Made by a program: the position numbers and the translations under genes
Notes under the pieces: model-generated
Database searches by the model: none
The model's input: only the letters and a program-made list of their open reading frames with translations
What the model was told of the DNA's origin: nothing
Source: an uncultured Porphyromonas sp.
GTDB lineage: Bacteria; Bacteroidota; Bacteroidia; Bacteroidales; Porphyromonadaceae
NCBI GenBank assembly: GCA_905372565.1
Contig: CAJPPK010000001.1
Coordinates: 1 to 64,000, forward strand
Direction: 5' to 3'
DNA length: 64,000 nucleotides
In this document: positions 51,028 through 60,140 of the stretch, piece by piece
Position numbering within the stretch: position 1 is the stretch's first letter
Layout: each line of letters begins with the position of its first letter

Positions 51028-51080
51028 TGAGCGGTCACATCCCTTATCTACGCCGTACGCGTCAGGGACGTGACCGCTCA
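51028..51080 (+). terminator. terminator of tRNA-Arg(CCG)
   Basis: TGAGCGGTCAC / GTGACCGCTCA stem with inner CCC/GGG pairing, then CTCTTTAC. Confidence 0.8.
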
Positions 51081-51151
51081 CTCTTTACGACAGGTGCCGA
51101 AGAGCCTCGAGATAGCTCTTAGATAGCGCTTATGTGGCGGATAGAAAGGAC

Positions 51152-51190
51152 ATTCGCCCACCGTTCATTAAGCGACGACAGTGGGCGAAT
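51152..51190 (-). terminator. terminator of tRNA-Arg(CCU)
   Basis: ATTCGCCCAC / GTGGGCGAAT stem downstream of the minus-strand tRNA, then GTCCTTTC. Confidence 0.75.
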
Positions 51191-51202
51191 AAATCATAGC
51201 AG

Positions 51203-51274
51203 TACCCCCGAGCAGAATCGAACTGCTATCTAAAATTTAGGAAATTCTTGTTCTATCCGTTGAACTACGAGGGC
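51203..51274 (-). tRNA. tRNA-Arg (anticodon CCU)
   Basis: 72 nt on the minus strand: GCCCTCGTAGTTCAACGG, anticodon loop TTCCTAA (CCU), T arm GCAGTTCGATTCTGC, acceptor 3' strand CGGGGGT, discriminator A. CCA is not encoded. It converges with tRNA-Arg(CCG). Confidence 0.92.
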
Positions 51275-51309
51275 ATTGCACCCAGAGGTTAGCTTTCTCT
51301 GAGACAGCG

Positions 51310-51317
51310 CAAAGATA
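51310..51317 (-). promoter_or_regulatory. promoter -7 box for tRNA-Arg(CCU)
   Basis: TATCTTTG on the minus strand, 36 bases upstream of the tRNA. Confidence 0.55.
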
Positions 51318-51513
51318 ATGCTTTTGTGCTGATAGGTGAAAGTGCCAGAGGACTTACTCCTTCGTGCCGAAGCCGTGGGGGTGTCCCATCGGGAGACCTC
51401 GGGCGGAGCAACTAAGATGGCATGGCATTTGTTAGCAGAGAGTAGGTGGCCATCATCTCTTAGCTAAGGATGAGCCTGCCTGATACATATATGATATAGA
51501 CTAATCAAGTCGC

Positions 51514-53508
51514 ATGGCAAAGAATAATCGCACAGGATCTCCACGGAAGCCCTTCCGCTTCTCCGAGATGTGGATCTACATCATTATCCTGGGAGTCCTA
51601 GGTGGTCTCTTCCTCTTCGATATGGATTTCGGGAAGAGCAAGAATAAGAGCTGGGACGAATTCCAGCGTTTGGCTCGCTCGGGAGTCTTCTCTCAGATCA
51701 TAGTGGATCGTGGGGAGAAGACCGCAGAGGGTATCCTTGTCCCGCAGAAGGCGGATAGCCTCTTTGGCGATGCTCCACGTATGCTGGGGCAGAGCCGTAC
51801 TGAGGGTGATCGTAGCGTAGTGACCGAGATCCCTACAGTCGATCGTTTCGCTGAATTCTACGACCAGCAGGGGATCACGGCGAAGGTCATCTACAAGGAG
51901 TCTCGCTCAGGTTTGGTGAGCCTTCTGCTGAACTTTGGTCCACTGATCCTGATCATTCTTTTCTGGGGCTTTATCCTTCGTCGCTCCGCTGGTGGTGCTG
52001 GCGGTATGGGCGGTGGTGTCTTTAATGTCGGGAAGAGCAAGGCTCAGCTCTACGAGAAGGACGCTACCTCCGTCACCTTCAAGGATGTTGCCGGGCTACA
52101 CGAAGCTAAGGTGGAGATACAGGAGATCGTTCACTTCCTAAAGGACCCTGCTAAGTACACCCATCTAGGGGGTAAGATCCCTAAAGGTGCGCTTCTCGTA
52201 GGCCCTCCAGGTACGGGGAAGACCTTGCTGGCTAAGGCTGTCGCAGGGGAAGCTCATGTGCCCTTCTTCTCCCTCTCCGGCTCTGACTTCGTAGAGATGT
52301 TTGTCGGTGTGGGAGCGTCACGTGTCCGTGACCTCTTCCAGACAGCCAAGCAGAAGGCTCCGTGTATCATCTTCATCGATGAGATCGATGCTGTAGGCCG
52401 AGCACGAGGTAAGAATAACAGCCTCGGGGGCGGTAATGACGAACGTGAGAGTACGCTTAACCAGCTCCTCACCGAGATGGATGGCTTCGGTACGAATAGT
52501 GGGATCATCGTCTTAGCTGCTACGAACCGTGCCGAGATCCTAGACCCAGCTCTCCTTCGTGCTGGACGCTTTGACCGCCAGATCTATGTCGATCTACCGG
52601 ATGTGCATGACCGCAAGGAGATTTTCTTAGTCCATCTTCGTCCTCTACGTATAGATGATACGGTAGATGTGGATCTCTTGTCTCGTCGTACGCCTGGCTT
52701 CTCTGGAGCAGACATAGCGAATATCTGTAATGAAGCTGCGTTGATCGCCGCCCGAGCAGAGAAGGAATTTATCTCTCGCGAAGACTTTATGAATGCCATC
52801 GACCGTGTCGTCGGTGGACTAGAGAAGAAGAATAAGATCACGACGGAGGAAGAGCGCTATAGTATCGCCCTGCATGAGGCGGGGCATGCGACTGTGAGCT
52901 GGTTCCTGAAGTATGCTAATCCCTTGATCAAGGTAACGATTGTCGCCCGTGGTAGAGCTCTCGGTGCTGCATGGTACCTCCCCGAAGAGCGTCAGATCAC
53001 CACGACTCAGGCTCTCCGAGATCAGATGTGTGCCACGCTGGCGGGACGTGCTGCAGAGGATGTTTTCCTAGGTCGGATCTCGACAGGTGCAGCCAATGAC
53101 CTAGAGCACACGACTAAGACAGCCTACGCCATGGTAGCCTATTACGGGATGAGTGATAAGCTCCCTCATGTGAACTACTACGATATGCAGGGGGATGGCT
53201 ATGGTTTGACTAAGCCTTACAGTGACCGTACGGCAGAACTCATCGATGAAGAAGCTCGTGCCATCGTCCTTCAGGAATACGAACGTGCTAAGGAGCTTCT
53301 CCGTGAGCATGAGGCTGGACTCAAAGAGCTTACTCAGCTCCTCCTCGATAGAGAGGTCATCTATACAGAAGATGCCGAGTGTATCTTTGGTAAACGCCCC
53401 TGGGAGAGTCGTACCGATGAGCTGATGCGTCTGAATAACCAAGCCCAATCTTCCGAAACGCCTGCGTCCCCCTCTACAGCTGATACGTCTGTAGAGACAG
53501 TAAGCTAA
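51514..53508 (+). CDS. ftsH: ATP-dependent zinc metalloprotease FtsH
   Basis: 664 residues. Two N-terminal membrane helices (about 20-36 and 135-155) enclose a periplasmic domain. The AAA+ module has Walker A GPPGTGKT, Walker B IIFIDEIDAVG and the second region of homology (TNRAEILDPALLRAGRFDR). The zinc site is HEAGH, with a downstream Asp in the DLEHTTK region. It degrades misfolded and short-lived membrane and cytosolic proteins. It lies 22 bases before cdsA. Confidence 0.97.
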   Translation: MAKNNRTGSPRKPFRFSEMWIYIIILGVLGGLFLFDMDFGKSKNKSWDEFQRLARSGVFSQIIVDRGEKTAEGILVPQKADSLFGDAPRMLGQSRTEGDRSVVTEIPTVDRFAEFYDQQGITAKVIYKESRSGLVSLLLNFGPLILIILFWGFILRRSAGGAGGMGGGVFNVGKSKAQLYEKDATSVTFKDVAGLHEAKVEIQEIVHFLKDPAKYTHLGGKIPKGALLVGPPGTGKTLLAKAVAGEAHVPFFSLSGSDFVEMFVGVGASRVRDLFQTAKQKAPCIIFIDEIDAVGRARGKNNSLGGGNDERESTLNQLLTEMDGFGTNSGIIVLAATNRAEILDPALLRAGRFDRQIYVDLPDVHDRKEIFLVHLRPLRIDDTVDVDLLSRRTPGFSGADIANICNEAALIAARAEKEFISREDFMNAIDRVVGGLEKKNKITTEEERYSIALHEAGHATVSWFLKYANPLIKVTIVARGRALGAAWYLPEERQITTTQALRDQMCATLAGRAAEDVFLGRISTGAANDLEHTTKTAYAMVAYYGMSDKLPHVNYYDMQGDGYGLTKPYSDRTAELIDEEARAIVLQEYERAKELLREHEAGLKELTQLLLDREVIYTEDAECIFGKRPWESRTDELMRLNNQAQSSETPASPSTADTSVETVS

Positions 53509-53530
53509 TCCCTATCCTAATCAATAAGTA

Positions 53531-54349
53531 ATGAACAGTAATCTCGTCAAGCGTGCTATCTTTGGCGCACTTTATGTCGGACTGATCCTCGCAGCTATCT
53601 TGCTGCGGGGACACTGGCTTTATATGGGTGTCTTTGGTTTACTTGCCTTCCTAGGAAACTGGGAGTGGTCGAACCTAGTCTCTACGCATCGGATCTTTCC
53701 CCTACGTCGTATCTCCGATGCAGCTGCTACGGTGTATCTCTTTTGGTCTACCCATGAGATCGCTGACAAGGGGATAGAGGCTAGTCTCCTCCTCGTCCCC
53801 TATGCTGGTTACCTGCTCTATATCCTCGTTCGCAGTATTTATAGCGAGCGAGAGGCTATGCCTACTGATCTAGCGAAGGTAATCTTCGGGCAGATCTATG
53901 TAGGGGGCTTCCTGAGTATGGCTAACATCTTCTATACTGATGAAGGGACGTCTATCCTGTTACTGGCGATCTTCGTCTGTATTTGGGTAAATGATACGGG
54001 TGCTTATCTAGCAGGATCCACCTTTGGTAAGCATAAGCTCTTCCCCTCAGTCTCTCCCAAGAAGAGCTGGGAAGGCTTCTTCGGTGGGCTTGTAGCATCG
54101 GCTGTTGCAGCAGGGCTTCTCCTAGGTTGGGAGCAGGCTTATTATGGGGTCTTGATCTCGATCATCGCTACTTGGGGAGATCTCTTCGAGTCTATGATCA
54201 AGCGCAGTGTGGGTGTCAAGGATTCGGGAAGCATCCTTCCAGGTCATGGTGGTATCCTTGATCGTATTGATAGCCTACTCTTCGTTCTACCTTTCATGGC
54301 TTTCCTTCAGTGGATCATTTATACCTATACGACGCTCCATCTAGCCTAA
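53531..54349 (+). CDS. cdsA: phosphatidate cytidylyltransferase (CDP-diglyceride synthase)
   Basis: 272 residues with about seven or eight membrane helices. It catalyses CTP plus phosphatidate to CDP-diacylglycerol, the branch point of phospholipid synthesis. The family signature is present near the C-terminus: SMIKRSVGVKDSGSILPGHG, then GGILDRIDSL. It follows ftsH and precedes the GHL10 lipoprotein gene with short gaps, so the three probably form one transcript. Confidence 0.96.
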   Translation: MNSNLVKRAIFGALYVGLILAAILLRGHWLYMGVFGLLAFLGNWEWSNLVSTHRIFPLRRISDAAATVYLFWSTHEIADKGIEASLLLVPYAGYLLYILVRSIYSEREAMPTDLAKVIFGQIYVGGFLSMANIFYTDEGTSILLLAIFVCIWVNDTGAYLAGSTFGKHKLFPSVSPKKSWEGFFGGLVASAVAAGLLLGWEQAYYGVLISIIATWGDLFESMIKRSVGVKDSGSILPGHGGILDRIDSLLFVLPFMAFLQWIIYTYTTLHLA

Positions 54350-54371
54350 TTTCTACATCTCTTATATCTGT

Positions 54372-55904
54372 ATGAGATCCATCCTACGACTCCTACTTTT
54401 CTCTGCTTGCTTGGGAGTACTGGCCTCGTGTACGGTTTATACCTCTAAGCATCGTCCTTCGGCTAATCCACATACACCGATCAAGCGTGAGTTTCGTGCG
54501 GCTTGGCTTCCTACTATCTATCGAGGAGAATATGCCAAGCTATCTCGTGATGAGGCACGCCAGCTCTTGAGCAATCGTCTGGCCTTGCTTCAGCGTATGG
54601 GGTGTAATGCGGTCTTTTTCCAGGTACGTGCCGAAGGGGATGCTTTCTACCAAAGTTCGCTGGAGCCTTGGAGTCGTTACCTTACGGGGACACAAGGGAT
54701 CGCCCCTGCTGAGCCATGGGATCCGCTGGGCTTCATGATCAATGAGTGCCATAGCCGAGGTATGGAGCTTCATGCGTGGGTTAATCCTTATCGCGGAGCA
54801 TCTAATACAGATGTCCCTCTAGCGTCTAACCATCCTGCCCGTCGCTTCCCTCATCTTTATATTAAGTATGGCAAGCAACTCATGATGGATCCAGGCAATC
54901 CGCAGAGTATTACTTACATTGCCTCGGTGATCAAGGACATTGTCCAGCGCTACGATGTAGATGGGATCCACTTCGATGATTACTTCTATCCTTATCCGAA
55001 GGACGGTGTGGAGCTGAATGATGACGAGAGCTTCAGTCGCTACGGACTGTCGACGGGCTACGAGCCTGACCAAAAGGATCGCTGGCGCCGTACGAATGTC
55101 AACCAACTTATCTATACGATCCGCCAGACGCTACTCGAGACGAAGCCTTGGGTACGCTTTGGGATTAGCCCCTTCGGGATCTATCGTAATCAAGGGAGTT
55201 GGTCTCGTGGTAGTAAGACGAGTGGTTTGCAGGCCTATGATGACTTGAGTGCGGACGTATTGCACTGGGCTAAGGAGGGATGGATCGACTATGTCATCCC
55301 GCAGATCTATTGGAATCAGGGCTTCAAGGTCGCTGATTATGCTGAGTTGACTACTTGGTGGGGTAAGCATCTACCTAAGAAGAAGCCTACGCAGCTCTAC
55401 ATCGGTCAGCATGTCGTCCGTACGATGGATGCTCGACAGCTAGAGACTAAGCTCGGACTGAGCCGTCGTTACGCTTCCGGTAACTCGTGGTGGTCGGCTG
55501 AAGACTTGGTCAAAAACTATGGAGGGGTAGGCGATAGCCTGATCCATGTTTACCAAAACTACCGAGCACTCCTACCTGAGTATCGAGGAGCCTTAGGGAA
55601 GACCAAGACACCGAAGGCTATTCCTCTCCTGCTCGAGGATCGTAATGAAGATGGTCATATGATCCTATGGGATGACCTGCACGAGCCTACTGATCCAGAG
55701 TCGCCCTTCTTCTATGCAGTCTATGCTTTCCCCGAAGGGAGTAAGGTGAAGATCTCCGATGTCAAGTACCTGGTTAGTCTCTCGACCAATCCCTATTATG
55801 TCCTGCCAGCTATGCCACGCCGATCGAAGTACACCTTCGTCGTCACAGGGATCAATCGCTTCTGGCAGGAGAGCAAACCGACTCGCATCAAGATAGCTTT
55901 CTAA
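54372..55904 (+). CDS. GHL10/DUF187 family lipoprotein (predicted glycoside hydrolase)
   Basis: 510 residues. A lipoprotein signal peptide (ILRLLLFSACLGVLASC) is followed by a TIM-barrel GHL10 domain (about 40-370): EFRAAWLPTIYRG, NAVFFQVRAEGDAFY, ELHAWVNPYRG, DGIHFDDYFYPY (acidic catalytic region). A C-terminal fibronectin-like part follows. The substrate is unknown; relatives have been suggested to act on peptidoglycan or other glycans. It lies 22 bases after cdsA. A GC-rich hairpin follows. Confidence 0.9.
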   Translation: MRSILRLLLFSACLGVLASCTVYTSKHRPSANPHTPIKREFRAAWLPTIYRGEYAKLSRDEARQLLSNRLALLQRMGCNAVFFQVRAEGDAFYQSSLEPWSRYLTGTQGIAPAEPWDPLGFMINECHSRGMELHAWVNPYRGASNTDVPLASNHPARRFPHLYIKYGKQLMMDPGNPQSITYIASVIKDIVQRYDVDGIHFDDYFYPYPKDGVELNDDESFSRYGLSTGYEPDQKDRWRRTNVNQLIYTIRQTLLETKPWVRFGISPFGIYRNQGSWSRGSKTSGLQAYDDLSADVLHWAKEGWIDYVIPQIYWNQGFKVADYAELTTWWGKHLPKKKPTQLYIGQHVVRTMDARQLETKLGLSRRYASGNSWWSAEDLVKNYGGVGDSLIHVYQNYRALLPEYRGALGKTKTPKAIPLLLEDRNEDGHMILWDDLHEPTDPESPFFYAVYAFPEGSKVKISDVKYLVSLSTNPYYVLPAMPRRSKYTFVVTGINRFWQESKPTRIKIAF

Positions 55905-55914
55905 TCATCTAAGT

Positions 55915-55946
55915 AGACGCTGAGCCCTTCGTTGGGGTTCGGCGTC
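55915..55946 (+). terminator. hairpin between the GHL10 gene and cbiK, weak terminator
   Basis: AGACGCTGAGCCC pairs with GGGTTCGGCGTCT using two G-U pairs. No U tract follows, so partial read-through into cbiK is possible. Confidence 0.4.
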
Positions 55947-55966
55947 TGCTCCATATACCCTATACT

Positions 55967-56860
55967 ATGCTTACTACCGACCAAAACCAACTGCTACACT
56001 ACGTAAGCCAAACCAAACAGCATGATCGTGCACTGCTCCTAGTTACCTTCGGGAGTACCTACGAGGGGCCACATCAGACCTTTGCTCGACTGAAGGCGAC
56101 CTTTGCGGAGAACTTCCCTGACCGGGATATTTATATGGCCTTTACTTCGAAGTTCTGTATTCGTAAGTGGAGGGAGAAGACGGGCGAGGAATACTTCACC
56201 ACAGATAAGTGGTTAGAGGCGTTAGGCGAGGCTGGCTACAGCTCGATCAGTATCCAATCTCTCCACGTCATCCCTGGTCTCGAGTACTCCTTCATAGAGG
56301 ATCGCTACCTACCACTCTTCCATAAGCAGTTCCCCACGATCCCTACGACTATCGGTGTACCGCTTCTCTGGAGCAAGACCGATATTCAGCGGGCAGGGAA
56401 TGCGATCTATTCCCTCTTCAGAGAGCGTATCGAGCGGGGAGAAGCCTTGATCTTAATGGGACATGGAAACCATACTGATAAGTACCCCGAGGCTAACGAT
56501 CGCTATCGTCAGCTCTATGATTACCTGCAGACTCTCTCTCCTCTCATCCTAGTAGGGACAGTGGACTATGAGTCCATGCTCTTCGATCATGTCGCTGAGC
56601 GTCTAGCTGAGGTCGCTCCGGCAGGTACGGTGCTCAACCTTCTCCCTCTGATGTCTGTCGCTGGAGATCATGCGCTGAATGACCTCGCAGGTGACGAAGA
56701 GGAGGGAGAGCCTCTCGAAGAGCAGAGCTGGAAGGTACGATTCAAGGCGCAAGGCTACCGCATCGATCCCGAGCACTGCCATATGAAGGGGCTCGCAGAC
56801 TTCGCTTCCCTACGTCAGATTTGGGTCGATCACCTGATGGAGGCTGAGAGCAAGCGCTAG
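55967..56860 (+). CDS. cbiK: CbiK-type sirohydrochlorin cobaltochelatase
   Basis: 297 residues. CbiK inserts Co2+ into sirohydrochlorin at the start of the anaerobic cobalamin route; relatives can also insert iron. Visible are LLVTFGSTYEGPHQTFARL, the metal-site histidines in LHVIPGLEYSF and LMGHGNHTDKYPEAN, and MSVAGDHALNDLAG. No signal peptide is seen, so it is probably cytosolic. The cbiMN-cbiQO genes and the precorrin-2 enzymes follow, which fits cobalt insertion. Confidence 0.9.
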   Translation: MLTTDQNQLLHYVSQTKQHDRALLLVTFGSTYEGPHQTFARLKATFAENFPDRDIYMAFTSKFCIRKWREKTGEEYFTTDKWLEALGEAGYSSISIQSLHVIPGLEYSFIEDRYLPLFHKQFPTIPTTIGVPLLWSKTDIQRAGNAIYSLFRERIERGEALILMGHGNHTDKYPEANDRYRQLYDYLQTLSPLILVGTVDYESMLFDHVAERLAEVAPAGTVLNLLPLMSVAGDHALNDLAGDEEEGEPLEEQSWKVRFKAQGYRIDPEHCHMKGLADFASLRQIWVDHLMEAESKR

Positions 56861-56905
56861 CCCTACACCGCCTGCTAGCAGATGGGATAGATCCCCCTGC
56901 TGGCG

Positions 56906-56983
56906 ATCATATAGCTTTACGTTTGAGAAGGTCTACCTTCGTCCTGAGAACGGTAGACCTTGGCGTGAGCAAAGGATAGCCTT
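56906..56983. repeat. 22-bp-phased palindromic array, locus 9 (4 units)
   Basis: Cores at 56906, 56928, 56950 and 56972: ATCATATAGCTT, AAGGTCTACCTT, ACGGTAGACCTT, AAGGATAGCCTT. The period is exactly 22 bp. It lies between cbiK and cbiMN, two genes read in the same direction. Confidence 0.85.
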
Positions 56984-57066
56984 GGAGATGGCGAACGGCA
57001 AGGCTGGATAGTAGGCTGGCTACATCTTCGTCGCAATAAACTTATTACCTTACCCCTTATACTACG

Positions 57067-58101
57067 ATGATCAAGCGAATTTACCTCCTAGCTCTAGGGG
57101 CGCTATTAGCACTTGAGCCCGCAGGAGCCATGCACATTATGGAGGGCTTCCTCCCGATGAAGTGGTGTCTTATCTGGTACGCTCTCTCGCTACCCTTTAT
57201 TCTTTACAGCTACCGCTTCGTAGCTCGGCTCGTGAAGGAGTCGGCGAAGATGAAGAGCGCCTTTGCCCTCTCGGCAGCCTATGTCTTCATCCTCTCAGCG
57301 CTCAAGATGCCTTCGGTGGCAGGGAGTAGCTCCCACCTGACGGGGACGACGCTCGGTACGCTCGCCCTAGGCCCGCTCTCGATGCCTTTAGTTGGGGTCG
57401 TCGTCCTGCTCTTCCAAGCTCTCCTTCTAGCCCACGGCGGGATCAGCACACTCGGAGCTAATACTTTTTCGCTGGCGATCGCTGGGCCCTTCATCGCCTA
57501 TGGTCTTTATCGCCTACTGAGCTACCTGCGTCTACCTCAGGGGCTGGTGATCTTTCTCGCGACGTTCGTTGGCTCAATGTCGACCTATGTGGTGACTTCC
57601 GTTCAGCTGGCTGTGGTCTACCCCGATGCAGTGACGGGGGTGATGGGAGCAGCGTGGAAGTTCTTGGGGATCTTCGCTGTGACTCAGGTGCCCCTATCTA
57701 TCTTGGAAGGGATCCTGACGGCATTTACTCTTGGTCTTTTACAGAAGAGTCAGATGCCGACACGAGCCCTTGTTCTCGATCCTACGCCCAGCGAAAAGAA
57801 GCATAACCGCTGGATCAGCTGGAGCTTTGGCTTACTGGCTCTCGGGGCATTGGCCCTCCCTATCCTAGCAGGATATGTAGATATCGGGGCTGGGACGGAT
57901 GACCAAGCGGGTGAAATGATCGGCCAATTGACACCAGGCTTTACTCCAACTCCCGTCTGGGAGAGCTTTGAGCCATCGGAAGCCTTAGAGCCTATTCTCT
58001 TTGCCGTACAGGTCGCTCTCGGTATAGCCCTCTTTGCCTGGGGATATTACTTGCTTCGCCGGAAGTTCTCCCCTACCAAGTCGACGAAGAAGCACGGTTA
58101 G
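57067..58101 (+). CDS. cbiM: CbiMN, cobalt ECF transporter substrate-binding subunit (CbiM-CbiN fusion)
   Basis: 344 residues. A signal-like first helix (RIYLLALGALLALEPAGA) is followed by MHIMEGFLP, the conserved CbiM N-terminal metal-binding motif, here probably exposed by cleavage after Ala. Further motifs are GSSSHLTGTTLG and LLFQALLLAHGG. About six helices make up CbiM; the C-terminal 110 residues (two helices around DIGAGTDDQAGEMIGQLTPG) match CbiN. It captures Co2+ for the ECF transporter and stops 2 bases before the CbiQO fusion. Confidence 0.92.
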   Translation: MIKRIYLLALGALLALEPAGAMHIMEGFLPMKWCLIWYALSLPFILYSYRFVARLVKESAKMKSAFALSAAYVFILSALKMPSVAGSSSHLTGTTLGTLALGPLSMPLVGVVVLLFQALLLAHGGISTLGANTFSLAIAGPFIAYGLYRLLSYLRLPQGLVIFLATFVGSMSTYVVTSVQLAVVYPDAVTGVMGAAWKFLGIFAVTQVPLSILEGILTAFTLGLLQKSQMPTRALVLDPTPSEKKHNRWISWSFGLLALGALALPILAGYVDIGAGTDDQAGEMIGQLTPGFTPTPVWESFEPSEALEPILFAVQVALGIALFAWGYYLLRRKFSPTKSTKKHG

Positions 58102-58103
58102 TC

Positions 58104-60140
58104 ATGTCAGTAGAACGAACGTTCACGATGACCCTCCAACGGGAGCAGATCTGTCTCGGTCTATGCTTCCTGCTTCTTGTGACGGCTCTCTGGCTCTCAT
58201 CACCAGCCTTACTGCTGGCGATCGCAGTGGGAGAGTACCTGCTCCTCTATGCTCGGAGGGGAGGAGAGCGGATGGCGCTCACGAGACGCTTATTTGTCTT
58301 GGGGCTCTTCCTTTTATGTTCGCTCCTCCCGATAGCCTTCGGTCAGGGCACTACGAGTAGCGAACTCCTGCTAGACCTAGGAGGCTGGGGACTGACAGCC
58401 CAAGGGATGAAGACCGCTCTACAAGCCTTTCTGCGGTGCTACGCCTCCATTGGAGCGATGATGCTTCTTCTTTCATTCGTTCCCATCTATCGTCTGTATG
58501 CGGTCTTGCGTAGCTTGGGTGTCCCGAAGCTCTTTGTCGAGCTGATCGAGCTAACCTATCGCTACATCTTTATGCTAGAGGAGACGGCAGGACAGATCCG
58601 CCTTGCTCAGACGAGCCGTTTAGGTTACCTCGGAGGACTGAAGACGAAGCTACAGCACTTCGCTATGCTTCTGGCTCGTACCTTTATCCTTAGTCAGACC
58701 GAGGCCGATCGTCTCTACCTCGGACTTGTATCTCGGGGATATGAAGAGGAGGCTGTCGGAGCTCCTTCGGTGGCACCCTCGGGGCAGTCGATCCTGACAC
58801 TCGATAGCATTAGCTTTGGCTATACAAGCGAGAAGACGATCCTACAGGATCTCTCCCTCACGATTTCTTCGGGAGAGCGTATTGCCCTCATCGGACATAA
58901 TGGTGCTGGGAAGTCAAGCCTCTTCCTACTTCTGGCGGGACTACAGGAGAGCTGGCAGGGGACACTCTCGCTACATGGAGAAGCCGTACAGCCCAGCGAT
59001 CGGGTGCATCTGCGTAAGCATATCGCTCTCGTCCTGCAGAATTCTAACTACCAGCTCTTCACTCCATCTGTCGAAGAGGAGATCTCTTTTGGACTGAAGA
59101 ACCTCGGCCTCGAGGGAGAGGCTCTCCATCAGCGCCTTGAAGCTATCTTGGATGCCTATGAGCTACAGCCCCTTCGGCATACACCACCACACCAGCTTAG
59201 CGAGGGACAGAAGAAATGGGTAGCGCTAGCGTCTATCTTGGCTATGGAGCCCGAAGTTCTTTTGCTCGACGAACCTACGGCCGCACTAGACCAGCGCTAT
59301 ACGCGCCGTATCATGGAGCTCCTCTCTGAGCTACATAAGTCAGGCAAGACGATCATCCTCTCTACGCACGATATGGAGCTAGCTAGTCAGTTCGCTGACC
59401 GGATCCTACTCCTTGAGGAGGGGAGACTGACAGCTGATCGCCTAGCCGAACACTTCTGGGATGATCGCTCGCTCCTTGATCGGGCTGAGCTTAGCCAGCC
59501 TCATCATAGGAAGAGATCTAGAGGAGTGATGGTCGAGTCTACTGCTTCTCGGAGGTATCATTTACCACTCTTCCTTTCAGCAGATCTGCTTCCTGTCCTT
59601 TTCATCGGTGGTGGTAGAGGGGTATGGCGTAAGGCTCAGGGATTGATCGAGCGCCAAATTCCCTTCACCGTCCTAGCTGATTCCCTTTGTCCTCAGCTGG
59701 AAGAAGCTCATCGGGTAGGGAGCTTCACATGGATCGAGGGGCGCTATTCAGGAAAGGAAGATATCTCTGCCTACCGGATCATCGTCTGTGGGATCAGTGA
59801 TGAGCTAGCCGAACGAGCCTTTGCCCATAGCTGGCGAGAGGCAGGCTATCTCTATTCCCTCCTGAGCGATCCAGATGCGGGGAACATTCAGTTTGGCGCT
59901 ACTTCACATCAGGCTGGTATTACGCTCTCGGTACATAGTGACTATCGCTTGCCCGAGGTAGCCGTCGCTCTGCGTGACCATTGGCTAGGTGAGCTGACAC
60001 CCGTAGCAGAGCAGGAGCTACGGTCTCTGGCTCAGCTGCGCAAGGCGTATCTGAGTGCGACGACTCCAGAGGAGAAGCTGGAGCGACACGAGGCTTATCA
60101 ACAGCAGAAGGAACTTATTCTACAAGCTATGATCCAATGA
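58104..60140 (+). CDS. triple fusion: CbiQ transmembrane + CbiO ATPase + precorrin-2 dehydrogenase-like domain
   Basis: 678 residues. Residues 1-220 are CbiQ, the coupling membrane protein, with about five helices and the cytosolic motif SRGYEEEA. Residues 228-450 are the CbiO ATPase: Walker A GHNGAGKSS, signature LSEGQKKWVALAS, Walker B LLLDEPTAALDQ, and the H-loop STHD. Residues about 490-640 resemble the NAD-binding N-terminal domain of siroheme synthase (Met8/CysG-N): PVLFIGGGRGVWRKAQGLI, IIVCGISDELAE, LLSDPDAGNIQFGAT. That domain oxidises precorrin-2 to sirohydrochlorin. No internal stop or start separates the parts. It overlaps hemA by 4 bases. Confidence 0.88.
   Translation: MSVERTFTMTLQREQICLGLCFLLLVTALWLSSPALLLAIAVGEYLLLYARRGGERMALTRRLFVLGLFLLCSLLPIAFGQGTTSSELLLDLGGWGLTAQGMKTALQAFLRCYASIGAMMLLLSFVPIYRLYAVLRSLGVPKLFVELIELTYRYIFMLEETAGQIRLAQTSRLGYLGGLKTKLQHFAMLLARTFILSQTEADRLYLGLVSRGYEEEAVGAPSVAPSGQSILTLDSISFGYTSEKTILQDLSLTISSGERIALIGHNGAGKSSLFLLLAGLQESWQGTLSLHGEAVQPSDRVHLRKHIALVLQNSNYQLFTPSVEEEISFGLKNLGLEGEALHQRLEAILDAYELQPLRHTPPHQLSEGQKKWVALASILAMEPEVLLLDEPTAALDQRYTRRIMELLSELHKSGKTIILSTHDMELASQFADRILLLEEGRLTADRLAEHFWDDRSLLDRAELSQPHHRKRSRGVMVESTASRRYHLPLFLSADLLPVLFIGGGRGVWRKAQGLIERQIPFTVLADSLCPQLEEAHRVGSFTWIEGRYSGKEDISAYRIIVCGISDELAERAFAHSWREAGYLYSLLSDPDAGNIQFGATSHQAGITLSVHSDYRLPEVAVALRDHWLGELTPVAEQELRSLAQLRKAYLSATTPEEKLERHEAYQQQKELILQAMIQ

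Noticed and set aside
56861..57066. Looked for a cobalamin riboswitch before cbiMN.
   Set aside because: The gap is about 200 bases, mostly filled by a 22-bp-phased array, and no B12-box text is visible.
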